The position numbers and the translations under genes were made by a program. Below are positions 60,508-64,000 of a DNA stretch of 64,000 nt, in pieces. Origin of the DNA: Streptomyces canus (GTDB lineage Bacteria; Actinomycetota; Actinomycetes; Streptomycetales; Streptomycetaceae). The notes beneath the pieces are model-generated. The model made no database searches and was not told the origin of the DNA. It was given only the letters and a program-made list of their open reading frames with translations. Positions within the stretch are counted from its first letter, which is position 1. Each line of letters starts with the position of its first letter. The stretch covers positions 62,001 to 126,000 of the forward strand of contig NZ_KQ948669.1 of the NCBI RefSeq assembly GCF_001514145.1, read 5' to 3'.

Positions 60508-60637
60508 GGACTGGGGTGGACTGCTCGACCCGGGCAGTCACCCCCCGCTGACGGGGTCCGGCCCCTGCCCGCCGGCCCCGGGCGGGACAACCCCGGGACA
60601 CGCGCACCAACCTGCGCACATGCAGTACGTTCGGGTC

Positions 60638-61450
60638 ATGTCCCAGCCCGCCAAGTCCTCCCGTACACCAGCCACGTCCGACGCGCCGGAAAGCGCCGCA
60701 GGCAGTCGTGCGGCCGCCCAGCGGCTCAAGATGCGCCGAGAACTGGCGGCCGCCGCGATGGAGCTGTTCTCCACCAAGGGGTACGAGGCAACCACTGTCG
60801 ACGAGATCGCGGCCGCGGCCGGGGTCGCCCGTCGCACCTTCTTCCGTCACTTCCGCTCCAAGGAAGAGGCGATCTTCCCCGATCACGACGACACTCTGAT
60901 CCGGGCGGAAGCCGTGCTGAACGCGGCCCCCGCGCACGAGCACCCGCTCGACACGGTGTGCCGCGGCATCAAGGAAGTCATGAAGATGTACGCGGCCCGG
61001 CCGGAGATCTCGGTCGCCCGCTACAAGCTGACGCGCGAGGTGCCGACGCTGCGCGAGGCGGAGATCGCCTCGGTGGCCCGCTATGAGCGGCTGTTCACGC
61101 GCTATCTGCTCGGGCACTTCGACGAGCACGCCCACGACGACGACGCCAACGACGATCCGTTGCTGGCGGAGGTCGCCGCGTCCGCCGTGGTCACCGCGCA
61201 CAACCACGTGCTGCGGCGGTGGCTCCGGGCCGGGGGACAGGGCGACGTGGAGGCGCAGTTGGACCACGCCTTCGCCATCGTGCGGAAGACCTTCGGGACG
61301 GGAATCGGGGCGGGGCGGGACACCACTGCGCCGCGGCCGGCCCCGGCTTCCGTGGCCTCTCAGGGAGAGGTCCTGGTGACCGTCGCTCGCACCGACGCGC
61401 CGCTCGACGAAGTGATGCGGGCCATCGAGCAGGCACTCAAGGAGCGCTGA
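60638..61450 (+). CDS. TetR-family transcriptional regulator (270 aa)
   Basis: The N-terminal helix-turn-helix region is typical: RRELAAAAMELFSTKGYEAT and TVDEIAAAAGVARRTFFRHF RSKEEAIF. The ligand-binding domain is helical (about 85-230), with an acidic loop FDEHAHDDDANDDPLLAEVA. The C-terminal 40 residues (SQGEVLVTVARTDAPLDEVM) resemble an extra small domain. ATG at 60638 (MSQPAKSS) was preferred over an ATG 18 bases earlier, from memory of related proteins. It lies between the hydroxyacyl-CoA dehydrogenase and ccr, and related inverted boxes stand before both, so it probably regulates this pathway in response to a CoA ester. No direct proof. Confidence 0.9.
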   Translation: MSQPAKSSRTPATSDAPESAAGSRAAAQRLKMRRELAAAAMELFSTKGYEATTVDEIAAAAGVARRTFFRHFRSKEEAIFPDHDDTLIRAEAVLNAAPAHEHPLDTVCRGIKEVMKMYAARPEISVARYKLTREVPTLREAEIASVARYERLFTRYLLGHFDEHAHDDDANDDPLLAEVAASAVVTAHNHVLRRWLRAGGQGDVEAQLDHAFAIVRKTFGTGIGAGRDTTAPRPAPASVASQGEVLVTVARTDAPLDEVMRAIEQALKER

Positions 61451-61498
61451 CGAGCGTGGGCGCGTCGAGTCCGGCGACCGATGGCGCCCGATTGATCC

Positions 61499-61512
61499 CT
61501 ACTCACCGGTAG
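61499..61512. promoter_or_regulatory. Operator-like box upstream of ccr
   Basis: CTACTCACCGGTAG is an inverted repeat (CTAC...GTAG) that shares the ACYCACCGGT core with TTACCCACCGGTTAA upstream of the dehydrogenase gene. It is a candidate site for the TetR protein encoded just before it. Confidence 0.45.
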
Positions 61513-61568
61513 CTTTGATCGATCATCGCTCATTTGTTACGTAAAGATTTCATCTGAGGGGAATCTCT

Positions 61569-61610
61569 GGCACTCAGTGCCTTGCACGGTGGCACGCGGT
61601 GTCTTACGTT
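61569..61610 (+). promoter_or_regulatory. Putative ccr promoter with abutting palindrome
   Basis: TTGCAC (61582-61587), a 17-base spacer and TACGTT (61605-61610) form a good sigma-70/HrdB-type promoter. GGCACT-C-AGTGCC (61569-61581), a perfect palindrome, ends at the base before the -35. It could bind a regulator that contacts or blocks polymerase. The start codon is 235 bases downstream. Confidence 0.6.
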
Positions 61611-61844
61611 GAAGGTGTCCGGGCGGCCGGCGTGCAGAGACCATACGTACGCCGGCTGTCCCAGCAAGTCTCCCCCAGTGCCCGAACGGCCTGGGGGGAC
61701 CCCCAACCTGCCCGCCCGGACGCCTGCGTCACAGGCAACCTCCCGCGCCACAAAGCGCTGCCGAACAGCATGACCGCCGAACCGACGGCACCGACGTAAC
61801 CCTCAGCGTCTCCCCTCAAGACGCCATTCGCCGGAGGCAACACC

Positions 61845-63188
61845 GTGACCGTGAAGGAAATCCTGGACGCGATCCAGTCGCCGGACTCGACTCCGGCCGA
61901 CTTCGCCGCTCTGCCGCTCCCCGAGTCGTACCGCGCCATCACCGTCCACAAGGACGAGACGGAGATGTTCGCGGGCCTGCAGACCCGCGACAAGGACCCG
62001 CGCAAGTCGATCCACCTCGACGACGTGCCGGTGCCCGAGCTGGGCCCGGGTGAGGCCCTGGTCGCCGTCATGGCATCGAGTGTCAACTACAACTCGGTGT
62101 GGACCTCGATCTTCGAGCCGCTGTCGACCTTCGGGTTCCTGGAGCGCTACGGCCGTACCAACGACCTGGCCAAGCGGCACGACCTGCCGTACCACATCAT
62201 CGGCTCCGACCTCGCGGGCGTCGTCCTGCGCACCGGCCCGGGCGTCAACGCCTGGAAGCCCGGCGACAAGGTCGTCGCGCACTGTCTCTCGGTCGAGATG
62301 GAGTCCTCGGACGGCCACAACGACACGATGCTCGACCCCGAGCAGCGCATCTGGGGCTTCGAGACCAACTTCGGCGGCCTCGCGGAGATCGCGCTGGTCA
62401 AGTCCAACCAGCTGATGCCCAAGCCTGACCACCTCAGCTGGGAGGAGGCCGCAGCCCCGGGGCTCGTGAACTCCACCGCCTACCGACAGCTCGTCTCCCG
62501 CAACGGCGCCGCCATGAAGCAGGGCGACAACGTCCTGATCTGGGGTGCGAGCGGCGGACTCGGCTCGTACGCCACGCAGTTCGCGCTGGCCGGAGGCGCC
62601 AACCCGATCTGTGTCGTCTCCAGCGACCAGAAGGCGGACATCTGCCGCTCGATGGGCGCCGAGGCGATCATCGACCGCAACGCCGAGGACTACAAGTTCT
62701 GGAAGGACGAGCAGACCCAGGACCCGAAGGAGTGGAAGCGCTTCGGCAAGCGCATCCGCGAACTCACCGGCGGCGAGGACATCGACATCGTCTTCGAGCA
62801 CCCCGGCCGCGAGACGTTCGGCGCGAGTGTCTTCGTCACCCGCAAGGGCGGCACCATCACCACCTGCGCCTCGACCTCGGGCTACATGCACGAGTACGAC
62901 AACCGCTACCTGTGGATGTCACTGAAGCGGATCATCGGCTCGCACTTCGCCAACTACCGCGAGGCCTGGGAGGCCAACCGGCTCATCGCGAAGGGCAAGA
63001 TCCACCCGACGCTGTCGAAGGTCTACTCCCTGGAGGAGACCGGCCAGGCGGCCTACGACGTGCACCGCAACCTCCACCAGGGCAAGGTCGGCGTGCTGTG
63101 CCTGGCCCCCGAGGCAGGTCTCGGCGTGCGCGACGAGGAGATGCGCGCCAAGCACATCGACGCCATCAACCGCTTCCGCAACATCTGA
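61845..63188 (+). CDS. ccr: Crotonyl-CoA carboxylase/reductase (447 aa)
   Basis: The protein matches Ccr over its length: SVNYNSVWTSIFEPLSTFGF, YHIIGSDLAGVVLRTGPGVN, WGFETNFGGLAEIALVKSNQ, the NADPH motif LIWGASGGLGSYATQFALAG, and RIWGFE with FEHPGRETFGASVFVTRKGG. Catalytic residues for CO2 binding (Asn in NYNS, Glu in DIVFEHPG, His in HEYDNRY region) are in place. The enzyme reductively carboxylates crotonyl-CoA to (2S)-ethylmalonyl-CoA with NADPH, feeding the ethylmalonyl-CoA pathway and polyketide extender supply. GTG at 61845 has CCGGAGGC upstream. It is followed 17 bases later by the mutase gene. Known family size is 440-450. Confidence 0.97.
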   Translation: MTVKEILDAIQSPDSTPADFAALPLPESYRAITVHKDETEMFAGLQTRDKDPRKSIHLDDVPVPELGPGEALVAVMASSVNYNSVWTSIFEPLSTFGFLERYGRTNDLAKRHDLPYHIIGSDLAGVVLRTGPGVNAWKPGDKVVAHCLSVEMESSDGHNDTMLDPEQRIWGFETNFGGLAEIALVKSNQLMPKPDHLSWEEAAAPGLVNSTAYRQLVSRNGAAMKQGDNVLIWGASGGLGSYATQFALAGGANPICVVSSDQKADICRSMGAEAIIDRNAEDYKFWKDEQTQDPKEWKRFGKRIRELTGGEDIDIVFEHPGRETFGASVFVTRKGGTITTCASTSGYMHEYDNRYLWMSLKRIIGSHFANYREAWEANRLIAKGKIHPTLSKVYSLEETGQAAYDVHRNLHQGKVGVLCLAPEAGLGVRDEEMRAKHIDAINRFRNI

Positions 63189-63205
63189 GACACCCGGGGT
63201 CATAG

Positions 63206-64000
63206 ATGACTGAGCGTCAGTTTGCCGAAGGCAAGCGGGAGAAGGACCGGCCGTGGCTCATGCGCACGTACGCCGGTCACTCCACGGCCGAGGCGTCCAA
63301 CGAGCTGTACCGGCGCAACCTCGCCAAGGGGCAGACCGGCCTGTCGGTCGCGTTCGACCTGCCGACGCAGACCGGCTACGACTCCGACCACATCCTCGCC
63401 CGCGGCGAGGTCGGCCGGGTCGGCGTGCCGATCGCGCACCTCGGTGACATGCGCCGGCTGTTCCAGGACATCCCCCTGGAGCAGATGAACACCTCGATGA
63501 CGATCAACGCCACCGCCATGTGGCTGCTGGCGCTCTACCAGGTCGTCGCCGAGGAGCAGGGCGCGGACATCACCCAGCTCCAGGGCACGACCCAGAACGA
63601 CATCGTCAAGGAGTACCTGTCCCGCGGGACGCACGTCTTCCCGCCGGGGCCGAGCCTCCGTCTGACGACCGACATGATCGCGTACACGGTCTCCCACATC
63701 CCGAAGTGGAACCCGATCAACATCTGCAGCTACCACCTGCAGGAGGCGGGCGCCACGCCGGTCCAGGAGATCGCGTACGCGATGTCGACGGCGATCGCGG
63801 TCCTGGACGCCGTCCGGGACTCCGGCCAGGTGCCGCAGGAGCGCATGGGCGATGTCGTCGGCCGTATCTCCTTCTTCGTGAACGCGGGCGTCCGGTTCAT
63901 CGAGGAGATGTGCAAGATGCGCGCCTTCGGCCGTATCTGGGACAAGGTCACGCGTGAGCGCTACGGCATCGAGAACCCCAAGCACCGCCGCTTCCGGTAC
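63206..64000 (+). CDS. ecm: Ethylmalonyl-CoA mutase (MeaA-like), 3' partial
   Basis: The first 265 codons of a B12-dependent acyl-CoA mutase are present and open to the window end: KDRPWLMRTYAGHSTAEASN, GQTGLSVAFDLPTQTGYDSD and PLEQMNTSMTINATAMWLLA, then SLRLTTDMIAYTVSHIPKWN and PINICSYHLQEAGATPVQEI. These correspond to the substrate-binding TIM barrel of methylmalonyl-CoA-type mutases. Residues such as NICSYHLQE and the absence of the long N-terminal extension favour the ethylmalonyl-CoA-specific branch. It converts (2R)-ethylmalonyl-CoA to methylsuccinyl-CoA, the step after Ccr and epimerisation. The B12-binding domain lies outside the window. ATG 17 bases after the ccr stop. Confidence 0.93.
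   Translation, partial: MTERQFAEGKREKDRPWLMRTYAGHSTAEASNELYRRNLAKGQTGLSVAFDLPTQTGYDSDHILARGEVGRVGVPIAHLGDMRRLFQDIPLEQMNTSMTINATAMWLLALYQVVAEEQGADITQLQGTTQNDIVKEYLSRGTHVFPPGPSLRLTTDMIAYTVSHIPKWNPINICSYHLQEAGATPVQEIAYAMSTAIAVLDAVRDSGQVPQERMGDVVGRISFFVNAGVRFIEEMCKMRAFGRIWDKVTRERYGIENPKHRRFRY

Larger units (their letters stand above)
61451..61844. other. Long promoter/leader region of ccr
   Basis: 394 bases without a gene, containing an operator-like box, an AT-rich patch around 61514-61555, a palindrome and a promoter (described separately), and then a leader of about 235 bases with no coding character. Confidence 0.6.

Noticed and set aside
1-64000. CRISPR arrays, rRNA or tRNA genes
   Set aside because: No regularly spaced repeats with unique spacers and no tRNA cloverleaf-like or rRNA sequence noticed on either strand.

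Overview
The window is high-GC DNA (third codon positions almost all G or C, many GTG starts, four-base ATGA/GTGA gene overlaps) and carries gene families typical of Streptomyces: the ten-gene gas-vesicle cluster gvpOAFGYZJLSK, crotonyl-CoA carboxylase/reductase with ethylmalonyl-CoA mutase, two SpoIIE-type phosphatases, DUF2795, DUF6158 and DUF6204 proteins, and an F420-dependent luciferase-family oxidoreductase. It is best read as a chromosomal segment of a Streptomyces species. No rRNA, tRNA or CRISPR array was seen.

Layout. 1-8.6 kb: stress genes, with a pyruvate-oxidase-like enzyme, DUF2795 and CBS proteins, a DJ-1 protein coupled to a large-subunit catalase, a Vms1/baeRF-like protein and an ABC-F ATPase. 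Two SigB-type promoters lie here. 8.6-15.6 kb: a decayed accessory zone with a transposase remnant, pseudogenes, a SpoIIE/GAF/ATPase regulator, an orphan type III polyketide synthase and a broken PAP2-diacylglycerol kinase gene. 15.7-26.8 kb: a methyltransferase, then on the minus strand an uninterrupted run of NDH-2-like oxidoreductase, transketolase, LigD-type polymerase and the complete gas-vesicle cluster. 26.9-29 kb: an F420 oxidoreductase and an enolase-superfamily enzyme.

29.6-35.1 kb: a roughly 5.4-kb insertion that splits one short-chain dehydrogenase gene. Its N-terminal part lies at 35.07-35.37 kb and its C-terminal part at 28.96-29.64 kb, and the two join in frame. The insert carries a PadR-ABC-FtsX efflux operon, a DUF6262/TnpC-like gene and a crippled tyrosine recombinase, and has an 11-bp inverted repeat near its ends. 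This is the most interesting structure in the window.

35.4-47.9 kb: housekeeping and small genes (holin-like, VOC, arginase-fold, GNAT, LapA-like, CocE-type hydrolase), a minus-strand peptidase operon (M55, M20, S9, S66), an acyltransferase and a methyltransferase. 48-57.5 kb: a second SpoIIE phosphatase, an MFS pump with three C-terminal beta-sandwich repeats, an SRPBCC protein, a radical-SAM protein, a secreted tripeptidyl-peptidase-like hydrolase, RidA and GNAT. 57.7-64 kb: a HEAT-repeat protein, then the start of the ethylmalonyl-CoA locus (fused 3-hydroxyacyl-CoA dehydrogenase, TetR regulator, Ccr, Ecm), with related operator-like repeats upstream of the dehydrogenase and of ccr. The Ecm gene runs off the window.
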